Assembly (NCBI GenBank): GCA_963753195.1
Contig: CAVWBH010000002.1
Coordinates: forward strand, 62,001 to 126,000
Direction of reading: 5' to 3'
DNA from: Palsa-504 sp963753195
GTDB taxonomy: Bacteria > Actinomycetota > Actinomycetes > Streptosporangiales > Streptosporangiaceae
DNA: 64,000 nt
The position numbers and the translations under genes are program-made. Positions 24,123 through 32,480 of this stretch are shown piece after piece (positions within the stretch are counted from its first letter, which is position 1; every line of letters begins with the position of its first letter). A model generated the notes under the pieces. It worked only from the letters and a program-made list of their open reading frames with translations. It was not told the origin of the DNA and made no database searches.

Positions 24123-26477
24123 GTGACCCGCCGCTTCGATGCGGTAGTAGCCGGTGCCGGGCCGGCGGGCAGCATCGCCGCGCTGGTGCTGGCCCGGTCC
24201 GGCGCCCGGGTCGCGCTCGCCGACAAGGCGGCCTTCCCGCGCGATAAGGCGTGCGGCGACCTGGTGGGGCCGCGCGGGGTGCAGGTCCTCGCCGATCTCG
24301 GGCTTCGTGTCCCCGACGCCGGGAGCGGCTCTGACCTGCTCGTGGTCGGCCCGTCCGGCCGCCGCAGCAAGCTGCCCGCCTTCACCGGGCGCACCTACCC
24401 CGGTCACGGGATCATCGTGCCGCGGCGGGCGTTGGACCACGCGCTGCGCGAGGCCGCCCTGGAGGCCGGCGCGCTCGGCGTAAGAGCCCGGATCACCGCG
24501 GTCGAGCGGAGCGCGGACGGCAGGGTGGATGCGGTCATCTCCAGCGACGGCCAGCGCCTGGCCGGGGAGGTCATCATCGCCGCCGATGGGGCCCTCAGCC
24601 CGGTCGCCCGGATGGCCGGGATGCTCGACCCGCAGGCGGCGCGGTGGGGTTTCGCCATCCGCGCGTACGTGCCGGCGGAGGTTCCGCTGCCGCTGCTGGT
24701 CCTGCTGGACGCCAGCCCGTGGCACATCTACCCGGGGTACGGCTGGCTGTTTCCCGGCGAGGACGGCCGGGCGAACGTGGGCATCGGGGTCGGCCTCCGC
24801 GCCGGACGCGGGCCCGCGCCGCTGCGCGACGACCTGGCCCGGCTGGTCGCGCTGCTGGGCCAGCGCGGGGATCTGAGCGGCGACGCACGGCCCGGGCCGG
24901 TCATAGGCGGATGGCTGCGCATGGGCGGTACCGGCACGCCGCCGGCCGCCGGTAACGTCCTGGTGGCCGGAGACGCGGCCGGATTGATCAACCCGCTGCA
25001 GGGCGAGGGCATCGGCCCGGCCATGATCAGCGGGAGGCTGGCCGCCGAGGCGGTGCTGGCCGGCCCGGCCCGGGCGAGCGCGGCCTACACCGAGGCGATC
25101 GAGGCGGCGTTCGGCCGGTACATGGCCGGCGCGTCTGCCTTGCAGGCCGCGATGCTGGCCAGGCCGGGGGCCGCGTCGGCGGCCATGCGGCTGCTCACCG
25201 CGCCGGCCGTCCGGCGCGTTGCGGCGGGCACCTGGTCGATCTACTGGAACGACCTGGCCGACGGCGCGCGGCCCCGCCCTTCCGCCTGGGCCGCGCGCGC
25301 CGTGCAGGACCTGCTCGGCGGGGGCCGCCGGGGCCGGACGGCCCGTGGCCGCCGCGGCCGGGAGGTATCCCCGTTATCCCGCCCAGTCCAGCCAGTCACC
25401 CATCCGCAGCCGGTGCCAGTCCGGCGGCCCGAGGTACTCATACAAGCTGCGCGAGGCCTGCGTGTAGAGGACGAGGCCGAAGCGCGGGTCGCTGCCGATG
25501 CCCGCGACTACCTCGTGCGCCGCGTTGGCGGCCTCCAGGTACGCCTCGCTCGCGACCGCGGCGGTCAGGTGAGCTTTCGCAGCGGCGTCGTCCCGCGTCG
25601 CGTCGATGGCCCACGCGGCTTCGTACGCGGTCCAGCGGGCGGTGTCGGCGGCGTTGAGAATCCGGATGATGTGGTCCTGGACCCGCTGGAAGCGGCCGAT
25701 CGGCTGGCCGAACTGCTCTCGCGTGTTGGAGTAGGAGATCGACATCTCCAGTACTGCCGCCGATCCCCCGGCCTGATAGGCCGCCACGGCCACGAGTCCC
25801 GGAGCCAGCGCCTCGTCCAGTGCCTGGTGGGACGACCCGTTCAGCACCTGCCCGCCGGTGATGGTGGCCTCGGTGAACTGGACTTCGAAGCTGGCGAGCA
25901 TGAAGCCGCCCAGCTTCCGGACGCTCACGCCCGGGTCGCGGGCCGGCACGATGACGAAGCCCGCCTGGTCACCGGCCGCCCCGCGGGTGCTGACCAGGAA
26001 GTGAGTGGCGGCATCGGCGTAGGGCACGAACAGCTTGGTACAGGTCAGGGTGCCCGTCGCGCTTGGCCGGGCGGTGCTGGCGGCCACGCCGCCCCAGGAA
26101 GCTTCGGGCTCACGGAGCGCGGGGATGACGACCGCGGTCCCGTCGGCAATGCCGGTCAGGAGCGAGTCCCGTGCCGGGGATGGGCCCAGGTGAGCAAGGA
26201 TCAGCGCACTGACCACGCTGGAGGCCAGGATCGGGCCCGGGACCGGGCCGCGCCCCAGTTCCTCGAAGACGACGGCCGCCTCAAGCGCGGTGGCGCCGGA
26301 GCCGCCGAGCTCGGCGGGCACGAAGAGGCCGAGCCACCCCGCGGCCGCCATCCCGGGCAGCCAGGCCCGCGACCAGATCTCGCCGCTGTCGCTGAGGTTC
26401 ACCAACGTCTCGCGGCCCGCCTCGCGCTGGACGAAGCTGGCCGCCGACTCCTTGAGGGTCTGCTCGGATTCCGATAG
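24123..26477 (+). CDS. Geranylgeranyl-reductase-family flavoprotein with a non-stop antisense extension
   Basis: Residues 1 to about 415 form a complete FAD-dependent reductase of the geranylgeranyl reductase/halogenase-like family. It has the Rossmann motif GAGPAGSIAALVLARSG, the FPRDKACGDLVGPRG signature (KxCGD), and GDAAGLINPLQGEGI for FAD. It may saturate a C=C bond of an isoprenoid or polyketide chain. No stop occurs where the homology ends (about 25370); the frame stays open to 26477, wholly antisense to the acyl-CoA dehydrogenase. The native gene probably ended near 25370 and lost its stop, so the last ~370 residues are likely meaningless. GTG at 24123 was chosen by homology. Confidence 0.7.
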   Translation: MTRRFDAVVAGAGPAGSIAALVLARSGARVALADKAAFPRDKACGDLVGPRGVQVLADLGLRVPDAGSGSDLLVVGPSGRRSKLPAFTGRTYPGHGIIVPRRALDHALREAALEAGALGVRARITAVERSADGRVDAVISSDGQRLAGEVIIAADGALSPVARMAGMLDPQAARWGFAIRAYVPAEVPLPLLVLLDASPWHIYPGYGWLFPGEDGRANVGIGVGLRAGRGPAPLRDDLARLVALLGQRGDLSGDARPGPVIGGWLRMGGTGTPPAAGNVLVAGDAAGLINPLQGEGIGPAMISGRLAAEAVLAGPARASAAYTEAIEAAFGRYMAGASALQAAMLARPGAASAAMRLLTAPAVRRVAAGTWSIYWNDLADGARPRPSAWAARAVQDLLGGGRRGRTARGRRGREVSPLSRPVQPVTHPQPVPVRRPEVLIQAARGLRVEDEAEARVAADARDYLVRRVGGLQVRLARDRGGQVSFRSGVVPRRVDGPRGFVRGPAGGVGGVENPDDVVLDPLEAADRLAELLSRVGVGDRHLQYCRRSPGLIGRHGHESRSQRLVQCLVGRPVQHLPAGDGGLGELDFEAGEHEAAQLPDAHARVAGRHDDEARLVTGRPAGADQEVSGGIGVGHEQLGTGQGARRAWPGGAGGHAAPGSFGLTERGDDDRGPVGNAGQERVPCRGWAQVSKDQRTDHAGGQDRARDRAAPQFLEDDGRLKRGGAGAAELGGHEEAEPPRGRHPGQPGPRPDLAAVAEVHQRLAARLALDEAGRRLLEGLLGFR

Positions 26478-26489
26478 CGAAAGGTCCAT
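25374..26489 (-). CDS. Acyl-CoA dehydrogenase (smaller subunit type)
   Basis: The 371-residue protein has the ACAD N-terminal helical domain (LSESEQTLKESAASFVQREAG), the middle beta domain and the C-terminal bundle with SNTREQFGQPIGRFQRVQDH. The family's usual catalytic glutamate is not obvious, which fits the non-catalytic partner of the heteromeric FadE pairs used for steroid and ring-compound side chains. It lies 17 bp after the other dehydrogenase gene. I chose the ATG at 26489; the frame is open upstream inside the neighbour. It is antisense to the extended flavoprotein frame. Confidence 0.87.
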   Translation of the reverse strand: MDLSLSESEQTLKESAASFVQREAGRETLVNLSDSGEIWSRAWLPGMAAAGWLGLFVPAELGGSGATALEAAVVFEELGRGPVPGPILASSVVSALILAHLGPSPARDSLLTGIADGTAVVIPALREPEASWGGVAASTARPSATGTLTCTKLFVPYADAATHFLVSTRGAAGDQAGFVIVPARDPGVSVRKLGGFMLASFEVQFTEATITGGQVLNGSSHQALDEALAPGLVAVAAYQAGGSAAVLEMSISYSNTREQFGQPIGRFQRVQDHIIRILNAADTARWTAYEAAWAIDATRDDAAAKAHLTAAVASEAYLEAANAAHEVVAGIGSDPRFGLVLYTQASRSLYEYLGPPDWHRLRMGDWLDWAG

Positions 26490-26506
26490 GGCCTCGTGTC
26501 GCCCCT

Positions 26507-27760
26507 CTAGGCTTTCGTGGCCGCGGCCGGCGCGAGCTGGCCCGCTTCCTCCCGCGACCGGTTCCCGATGCCCAGCCGGCGCGCGATGATCACCCGCTGG
26601 ACATCCGTCGTGCCGCCGGGATGCATGGCCACGATCGCCGACCGCTGATGCGATTCGGCGAAGCCGTCCATCGCGCCCCACCGGGAGTCATCGGTGAGGC
26701 CGGCGGGGCCGACGATATCCAGGATCTCCTTGGTCAGCCCGAGCCCGACGATCCTGCGGTAATAGGACACCTGCGGCCCTTCGTAGGACTGCTTGACCCG
26801 CGCGTATGACATCCAGAAATTGCGCACGCTCAGCAGCCGCACCGACTCCAGCTCCGAGTAAATCCGCGCGAGCTTGATCCGGGTGGCCGGGTCGTCGATC
26901 AGCCGCTGCCCGTCCCGGCGGGTCTGGCGGCAGTACTCCAGCAGCTGGTTCCAGATCGGGTCCTGGCGCAGGCTGCCGCTCGCGCCATGCTCGATTTCCA
27001 GGTGCGTGGTGGCCACCTGCCAGCCCGAATTCTCCTCGCCCACCCGCGCGATGGCCGGCACCCGCGCGTTCTCGAAATACACCGTGTTCTTGTGGCCGGC
27101 GTCTGCGGAGCCTTCACCGTGCACGCTCAGCAGGTACTGCGGCTGGATCGTGATGCCGGGCAGGCTGGCGTCGATCATGAACCACGACAGGTTCTGATGC
27201 CTCTTCCCGCCCGGGTCGGTGACGGCGATCACCCACATGCGCTCGCAGCCGTGACTGCTGCCGGTGAAGATCTTCGTACCGTTCAGGACGTACTCGTCGC
27301 CGTCCCGGATGGCCGTCGTCCGGACCCCGGCCAGGTCCGATCCGGCCGTCGGCTCGGTCAGGAGCTGCCACGTCCTGACTTCCCCGCGGTAAATCGGCGG
27401 CAGGAACAGTTCCTTCTGCTCCTCGGTCCCCCAGACCAAGATGGACGGCGCGCCCATCATGCCGCCGCTGTCGTAGTAGGGCGGCAGGCCGAGCCCGCGC
27501 TTGTGCGTCTCCTCGTCCAGGACGATGACCTCGTCGAAGCTGAGGCCGCCGCCGCCGTACTCCAGCGGAGCTGACGGGTAGAGCCAGCCCTTGGCCCCGA
27601 GCTTGCGGCCGAGGTCGCGCCTGCGCTGGTACAGCTGATAAGACTCCTGCGGCGAGGCGGGGCGCGCATTGATGTCGTCCGGCACGTTGGCATCGAGCCA
27701 CTCGGCGACTTCCGCGCGGAACCGCTCCTGCTCGGCAGAATAGACCAGCCCGAACTCCAC
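26507..27760 (-). CDS. Acyl-CoA dehydrogenase (larger subunit type)
   Basis: The 417-residue protein is a full acyl-CoA dehydrogenase: N-terminal YSAEQERFRAEVAEWLDANVP, FAD/substrate segment LLTEPTAGSDLAGVRTTA, TKIFTGSSHG, and a C-terminal MHPGGTTDVQRVIIARRLG end. GAGAGG lies nine bases before the GTG at 27760, which I prefer to the GTG at 27769. With the following gene it likely forms an alpha2beta2 enzyme introducing a C2-C3 double bond into a bulky CoA ester. It is the first gene of this leftward pair; its promoter must lie in 27761-28076. Confidence 0.9.
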   Translation of the reverse strand: MEFGLVYSAEQERFRAEVAEWLDANVPDDINARPASPQESYQLYQRRRDLGRKLGAKGWLYPSAPLEYGGGGLSFDEVIVLDEETHKRGLGLPPYYDSGGMMGAPSILVWGTEEQKELFLPPIYRGEVRTWQLLTEPTAGSDLAGVRTTAIRDGDEYVLNGTKIFTGSSHGCERMWVIAVTDPGGKRHQNLSWFMIDASLPGITIQPQYLLSVHGEGSADAGHKNTVYFENARVPAIARVGEENSGWQVATTHLEIEHGASGSLRQDPIWNQLLEYCRQTRRDGQRLIDDPATRIKLARIYSELESVRLLSVRNFWMSYARVKQSYEGPQVSYYRRIVGLGLTKEILDIVGPAGLTDDSRWGAMDGFAESHQRSAIVAMHPGGTTDVQRVIIARRLGIGNRSREEAGQLAPAAATKA

Positions 27761-28076
27761 GATCGTCACCCTCTCGGCTGCGGGCCTCACCGCATACAGC
27801 ATGAATTACGGCGTTGAAAACGCGCGCTGATATGCGCATGGCCTCGATCAGACCTCGGTAATGCAGGCGCGCAGTCGCGCCGCCAGCTAATTTGCTTGTG
27901 ACGCTAGCCCACGCCCATGTCGATGTCAACGCTCGAAACCAGCCCGGGCCGCGGGCCCCGATAATAAGGCCCGCACAGATATCCTCCTCGGACGAGGCCA
28001 TATTCGGCGGCCGAGAGAAACCGTCCGGGGGCTTTTCAAGGTGGCCGCGGGAATTACCTCGGGGACTGATGCGCGG
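27761..28076. promoter_or_regulatory. Gene-free stretch holding the acyl-CoA dehydrogenase promoter
   Basis: No coding sequence is convincing here. The part next to the dehydrogenase start is relatively AT-rich (around 27800-27900), as expected for a promoter. A hairpin-forming dyad GGCGCG-CAGT-CGCGCC lies at 27866-27881. No KstR or KstR2 consensus was found by eye. The right part (27940-28076) shows nothing I can name. Confidence 0.35.
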
Positions 28077-28540
28077 TCAGGCCAGGCGCGCCGGGAAACC
28101 GCCGGTCGCGACCGGCCCCCAGCTCACCGGGCTGATCCGCAGCAGCGACTTGCCCTGCGCCACCATGGCCTCGCGGTACTCGGCCCAGTCCGGGTGCTCG
28201 CCGGAGATCGAGCGGAAATACTCGACCAGCGGTTCGACGGCCGCCGGGATATCGAGCACCTCCGCCGTGCCATCCACCTGCACCCAGGGACCGCCGAAGT
28301 CGTCCGACAGGATCAGCACGCTCACGTGTCCCGGATCGCGGCGGGCGTTGCGGGTCTTGGCCCGCTCGGGGTAGGTCGCGATGACAATCCGCCCGTCACC
28401 GTCCACCCCGCACGTCACCGGCGACGCCTGGGCCGGCCGTCTTTCCGTGTCGTGAGCACGATCCCGTGATGCCTGGCCCGGATGAAGTCGAGCAGCTCGT
28501 TGAGAGTGACAGCGGTGTTCGTGGCGATTGTCCTGGGCAC
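28077..28540 (-). pseudogene. PPOX-class F420-dependent enzyme gene with a one-base frameshift
   Basis: From a GTG at 28540 the minus strand encodes the N-terminal strand and helix of a split-barrel flavin/F420 enzyme (TIATNTAVTLNELLDFIR, then HHGIVLTTRKDGRP). The frame then shifts at about 28430, in a run of three G/C bases where one C seems to be missing. It goes on as QASPVTCGVDGDGRIVIATYPERAKTRNARRDP to SWGPVATGGFPARLA. A complete protein of about 154 residues would result from one added base. Members of this family reduce substrates with F420H2 or FMN. A sequencing error is as likely as real decay. Confidence 0.65.
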
Positions 28541-28568
28541 GACCCGACCCTACCAAGCAGGCCCGCGG

Positions 28569-29621
28569 CTAGCGCCGCGCCACCGTGTCGGCGGTGATCG
28601 ACTTGATGTCGGGCAGGCCCGCCAGCACCATCAGGGTGCGGAGCTCCTCGGCGAGCAGCTCGATGACCCGGCGGACGCCTGCCTCCCCGGCAGCGGCCAG
28701 TCCGTAGGCGGCCAGCCTCCCGATCACGACGGCGTCGGCGCCGAGGGCGAGGGCCAGCAGCACGTCCGCGCCGGAACGGATGCCGCTGTCGAGCAGGACC
28801 GGCACCCGGCCCGCGACGGCGGAGGCCACCTCAGGCAGCACGTCCAGGGTGGCCGGGGCCGGGTCCACTTGCCGGCCGCCATGATTGGAGACCAGAATGG
28901 CCGACGCCCCGGCGTCGAGCGCGGCCAGCGCGGCCGGGCCGGTCAGGATGCCCTTGGCCATCCACGGCAGCCCCGCCCGGCCCGCGGCCCGCGACAGCTG
29001 CGCCCACGACCACGCGGGGCTGGCCGCGGTCACCCCGGCCCGGAACATCTGGTTCGCGCTGGGCGTACCGTCGTCCGTGGCGTTGCCCGCCCATACGCTC
29101 CGGTCCGGGTGGAAGCGGGCCAGCCGGCTGCGCGTCCGGACGCCCATCTGCGGGCAGTCGACCGTCACGCACAGCGTCTCGTAGCCCGCCGCCTTGACCC
29201 GTTCGGCCACGGAGGCGAACGATCCGTAGGGGTGCACCTGGGCGATCCGGACCGCAGCGGGAGCGGCCGCCCGCACCTGCTCGTAGGAGAAGCTGCCGAC
29301 CTCGGGGGCGATCGTCGCCGTCCCGCACGCGGCGCTGGCCCGGGCCACCGCCAGCTGCCCGTCCGGATGGAACAGGGCATCGCCGCCGAACGGCGAGGTC
29401 AGGACCGGCACGGCCAGCGGGATGCCGAGCACCGTGGCCGACATGTCCGGGTCGCTGACGCCCGACATCGGCCGGGGCCGGATGACCCACTTGCCGAACG
29501 CCTCGCGGTTGGCCCGCAGCGTCGACTCCGTCCCGGCTCCTTCTTCCAGGTAGGCCGCGACGTCGTGGGGCAGCGCCCGCAGGGCCGTCGCGTGAATCTC
29601 CTCGATCGCGACAAAGTCCAC
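28569..29621 (-). CDS. FMN-dependent alpha-hydroxy-acid oxidase/dehydrogenase
   Basis: The 350-residue protein belongs to the lactate/glycolate oxidase TIM-barrel family. It shows VLTSPFGGDALFHPDG near the FMN site, the catalytic HGG triad segment SNHGGRQVDPAPATLDVLPEV, LLDSGIRSGADVL and ALGADAVVIGR. It oxidises a 2-hydroxy acid to a 2-oxo acid, passing electrons to O2 or another acceptor. The GTG at 29621 is preferred because the sequence upstream is not family-like. The substrate is unknown; it could serve the neighbouring catabolic genes. Confidence 0.87.
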   Translation of the reverse strand: MDFVAIEEIHATALRALPHDVAAYLEEGAGTESTLRANREAFGKWVIRPRPMSGVSDPDMSATVLGIPLAVPVLTSPFGGDALFHPDGQLAVARASAACGTATIAPEVGSFSYEQVRAAAPAAVRIAQVHPYGSFASVAERVKAAGYETLCVTVDCPQMGVRTRSRLARFHPDRSVWAGNATDDGTPSANQMFRAGVTAASPAWSWAQLSRAAGRAGLPWMAKGILTGPAALAALDAGASAILVSNHGGRQVDPAPATLDVLPEVASAVAGRVPVLLDSGIRSGADVLLALALGADAVVIGRLAAYGLAAAGEAGVRRVIELLAEELRTLMVLAGLPDIKSITADTVARR

Positions 29622-29799
29622 GCAGCCATCATGCCCGATGCCGGCCGGATTGCCCCGTCTCGGGAAGCCACCGCCAGGCACGAAACGGCACCGGGCTATC
29701 ACGCTGTGTCCTGCGGGCCGCCAGGGGTAAGCGGAGCGGGCCGACTTTGGCGATCAAGGACCTTCAGCACCTTGACAAGACACCGTGTCGAGCCAAAGG

Positions 29800-29925
29800 A
29801 TGGGCCTGATGGAGGTGCTGACCTGCCTGATCGACGAAGGATCCGCGCGGTCCGGGATGCTGCGTGCGACGTGCGCGGCAAACGCGGGAAACCGGCCGTG
29901 TCCCGAGGGCCAGGTCGTCCAGTAA
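29800..29925 (+). CDS. Possible small ORF, 38-41 residues
   Basis: In the 365-bp gap before the thiolase an ATG at 29800 (or 29809, with AAAGGA eight bases upstream) opens a frame of about 40 codons with three cysteines (TC, TC, PC). I recognise no family. It could be a leader peptide or a chance frame. The rest of the gap up to 29800 shows nothing else. Confidence 0.2.
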   Translation: MGLMEVLTCLIDEGSARSGMLRATCAANAGNRPCPEGQVVQ

Positions 29926-29933
29926 TGATCGGG

Positions 29934-29975
29934 AAAGATGAGCAACCAGTGAGTAAAGATGAGCAACCAGTGAGA
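29934..29975 (+). repeat. Two 21-bp tandem repeats upstream of the thiolase
   Basis: AAAGATGAGCAACCAGTGAG occurs at 29934-29953 and again at 29955-29974, separated by one T (21-bp period). The second copy runs straight into the GAGAGGA ribosome site of the thiolase (ATG at 29987). Each copy carries GTGAG, so duplication adds a ribosome-site-like purine stretch. Confidence 0.7.
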
Positions 29976-29986
29976 GGACATCGCCC

Positions 29987-31354
29987 ATGACGGCTCCCAC
30001 CATTTACCCGAACGCCGGCGCGCTCGGGCTTTACCGGGCCGACGACGGCCTCGGCGTGTGGCCGCACAAGGGCAAGGTGGCCGCCGTCGGCATCGGGCAC
30101 TCGCCGACGCTGCGGCGCTGGGACGGCGACCCGCAGAAGGCCATCGGCGCCTGGGCCATCCTGGCCATCCGCAAGGCCATCGAGGACGCCGGCGTCAACC
30201 CGGCCGACGTCGACGGCATCGTGTTCGACCCGGACACCACCACTGGCGCCTTCTGGCCCGAGGACGAGCCGGTCCCGGCCGACTTCCTGGCCGCGTACCA
30301 GAACACGTCTGACCCGTTCGACGGGCTGATCCAGCTCAGCGCGGAGTGGCTGGTCAAGAACATGCCCGAGCTGACCGGCCTGAAGTTTGTCATCGCCGCG
30401 TCGATCTGCATGTCGATGGCCGCGGTCTCGGCGATCGAGGCGGTCGGCCGTGGCATGGGCCAGACCGTCATCGCCGTCAAGGCCTGGCACAACATCCCCG
30501 GCCGGTACGGCCACCGTGGCGGGCACGCCCAGGACACCATCTCCGGGCCGATGAAGTACGGCTCCGAATGGCTGGCCGGGCCGCCGGTGTACGGCACCGC
30601 GATGCAGTTCCAGCGGTACCTGCACAAGTACAACAAGACCCACGACATGATGGCCCCGTTCGTCGTCAACTCCAAGGCCAACGGCCTGAAGTTCCCGGAG
30701 GGCTACTGGGCCCAGCACCGTCCCACCCCGCTGAGCACCGAGGAGTACCTGGAGTCGCGCTGGGTGGCCGAGCCGGCCAACCTGTACGACAACGACATCC
30801 CGATCCACACCGCGTGCGCCTTCCTGTTCACCACCGACGAGCGGGCCCGCGACCTGCGCCAGCCCCCGGCGTACGTGCTCGGGCACGCGTCCGGCGGCCG
30901 GATGGCCGGCGACTACCTGCTGCCCTTCAAGTCGCGTAGCACCATCGACGACCTGGAGGAGACCGAGGAGTGGGCCACTCGCACCGGTGACCGGGTGTAT
31001 GAGTCCGCGGGCATCACGGCAGCCGACGTCGACTTCGAGAACGCCTACGACGGGTTCAGCCTGTTCCACGTGTTCTGGCTCGAGGGCTTCAACTTCTTCG
31101 GCATCAAGCGGGGCGAGGCGCTGGACTTCTTCGCCAGCCAGGACTTCACCATCAACGGTCCGTCGCCGATCTCGCCCAGCGGCGGGAACATCGGCAGCGG
31201 CCGGACCCGGTTCTGGAACTGGTCCGACACCATCCAGCAGATTCAGGGCCGGGCTGGTGAGCGGCAGATCAAGAAGGACGCGAACATCGGCGTAACCGGC
31301 TCCTTCATGCCGGTTTGGAGCAGCTTCGCCACGTTCGGCAAGAACCCGGAGTAA
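29987..31354 (+). CDS. SCP2/lipid-transfer-type thiolase-like protein
   Basis: The 455-residue protein is a thiolase-fold enzyme of the non-specific lipid-transfer clade, with VAAVGIGHSPTLRRWDGD near the start, a SICMSMAA segment, the conserved AYDGFSLF motif and SPSGGNIGSGR replacing the thiolase GHPxGATG. Members in steroid side-chain degradation (Ltp2/Ltp4-like) act as thiolases or retro-aldolases, the latter with a DUF35 partner that is not seen here. It probably performs the carbon-carbon cleavage step of this island. A clear GAGAGGA ribosome site precedes the ATG. Confidence 0.85.
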   Translation: MTAPTIYPNAGALGLYRADDGLGVWPHKGKVAAVGIGHSPTLRRWDGDPQKAIGAWAILAIRKAIEDAGVNPADVDGIVFDPDTTTGAFWPEDEPVPADFLAAYQNTSDPFDGLIQLSAEWLVKNMPELTGLKFVIAASICMSMAAVSAIEAVGRGMGQTVIAVKAWHNIPGRYGHRGGHAQDTISGPMKYGSEWLAGPPVYGTAMQFQRYLHKYNKTHDMMAPFVVNSKANGLKFPEGYWAQHRPTPLSTEEYLESRWVAEPANLYDNDIPIHTACAFLFTTDERARDLRQPPAYVLGHASGGRMAGDYLLPFKSRSTIDDLEETEEWATRTGDRVYESAGITAADVDFENAYDGFSLFHVFWLEGFNFFGIKRGEALDFFASQDFTINGPSPISPSGGNIGSGRTRFWNWSDTIQQIQGRAGERQIKKDANIGVTGSFMPVWSSFATFGKNPE

Positions 31355-31446
31355 CCGGGCAGCGCACCGGCGGCCCTGACACGTGCGGGGCCGACGCAGG
31401 ATTCGGCGCGGGCCGCATCAGCGGCCCGCGCCGAGCCATGTCCGGG

Positions 31447-31977
31447 TCAGGACACGTCTGGCCCGCCGTAGTGCAGGTCCGCGATCCGCTGGGCGACGGC
31501 GGCCAGCTGGGCTCGCAGTTCCGGCGGGTCCACCACCTCGGCCTCGGCCCCGAGAGCCAGGATGTCCAGCACGGCCGCGTCGAGTGACTCGATCCGCATC
31601 CAGGCCTCCACCCAGTCCGCACGTCCCGCGACGGCCCGGCTGGTACGCCGGGGCCGCAGGCCAGCCGGCCGGCCGAGTACCGCGGCCAGGCGCCGGCCGC
31701 GCGGTGACAGGAGGAGCCGCGCCCGGCGGACGCTGCCCGCGGGCGGCGGCGGCCGGTACCTGGTGCCCAGCAAGTCACTAGTGAACCCGTCCAGCAGCTC
31801 GAAGCCGCCCAGCCGCCCCCGGACGGCATAGACCGGTATCCCGGCGCTGCTCAGGGCCTCGATGTCGCGGGCGATGGTGCGCGGCGATACCTCGAGCTCG
31901 CGGGCGAGCTGCCGCGCGCTCATCCGGCCCCGGGCCTGGAGCAGGCTGAGCAGACCGACGAGACGGCTGGCGCGCAT
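31447..31977 (-). CDS. DeoR/WYL-like HTH transcriptional regulator (short form)
   Basis: The 176-residue protein has an N-terminal HTH_11 domain (RLVGLLSLLQARGRMSARQLA, then SPRTIARDIEALSSAGIPVYAVRG, residues 5-55) typical of YafY/WYL regulators. The C-terminal part ends with the usual helical tail but lacks a recognisable WYL core, so it is shorter than most relatives (about 230 residues or more). The start ATG at 31977 has a TTATCT -10-like box close upstream, so the message may be leaderless. It is divergent from the DUF6855 gene, with a 27-bp palindrome between them. Confidence 0.78.
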   Translation of the reverse strand: MRASRLVGLLSLLQARGRMSARQLARELEVSPRTIARDIEALSSAGIPVYAVRGRLGGFELLDGFTSDLLGTRYRPPPPAGSVRRARLLLSPRGRRLAAVLGRPAGLRPRRTSRAVAGRADWVEAWMRIESLDAAVLDILALGAEAEVVDPPELRAQLAAVAQRIADLHYGGPDVS

Positions 31978-31993
31978 ACCCAAAGATAATCCT

Positions 31994-32020
31994 GATACAT
32001 GACACGTGATGTCAGGTATC
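31994..32020. promoter_or_regulatory. 27-bp palindromic operator between divergent genes
   Basis: GATAC-A-TGACA-CGTGA-TGTCA-G-GTATC: two nested perfect 5-bp arm pairs (31994-31998 with 32016-32020, 32000-32004 with 32010-32014) around a 5-bp centre, with one mismatch. It lies in the 86-bp gap between the HTH regulator (31977, minus) and the DUF6855 gene (32064, plus), so one dimer could control both. Confidence 0.75.
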
Positions 32021-32063
32021 GGCTGCCATAATCGGCAGCATCCGCAACGGAGGGAGCAGCTCG

Positions 32064-32480
32064 ATGACCAGCAGCACACCCGGGTCAGGGACCGCCGAGG
32101 ACCCGTGGATCCTGGCCACGCCGCCGGGAAAGTCCGACTTCGAAGCCTGGCGCGAGCCCGCTGCCGAGCCACCTGCGCTGGTGGTCCAGGTCGGCACCAC
32201 CCAGCTGCGCTACCACCTGCGCTGCATCGACGACCTGCACGCGATGCTGAAGGAACAGGGCGACTGGGTGCCGCTCGGCAACGCTGACGAGCAGAAGCCG
32301 GCGCCCGGCGGCAGTGTCGAAGCCTGGGGGCGTTCCGAGGCCAACCCGGTCGGCGGCTGGTACGGCCTGAAGAAGGGGCTGCGCGGCCGCTTCGGCAACT
32401 ACGTCCCGCCGGTCCTTGAGGTACTGGGCCTCGCGGAGGTCGAGCACAACGCGCGCAACAACAGGATGCGCGCGCGGTAG
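32064..32480 (+). CDS. DUF6855 family protein
   Basis: The 138-residue soluble protein has the family pattern EDPWILATPPGKSDF, RYHLRCIDDLHAML, GDWVPLGNADEQK, and a C-terminal NPVGGWYGLKKGLRGRFG...VEHNARNNRMRA. I know this as a widespread actinobacterial protein of unknown function, often beside an HTH regulator, as here. GGAGGG precedes the ATG. It is probably the regulatory target of the divergent HTH gene. Confidence 0.8.
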   Translation: MTSSTPGSGTAEDPWILATPPGKSDFEAWREPAAEPPALVVQVGTTQLRYHLRCIDDLHAMLKEQGDWVPLGNADEQKPAPGGSVEAWGRSEANPVGGWYGLKKGLRGRFGNYVPPVLEVLGLAEVEHNARNNRMRAR

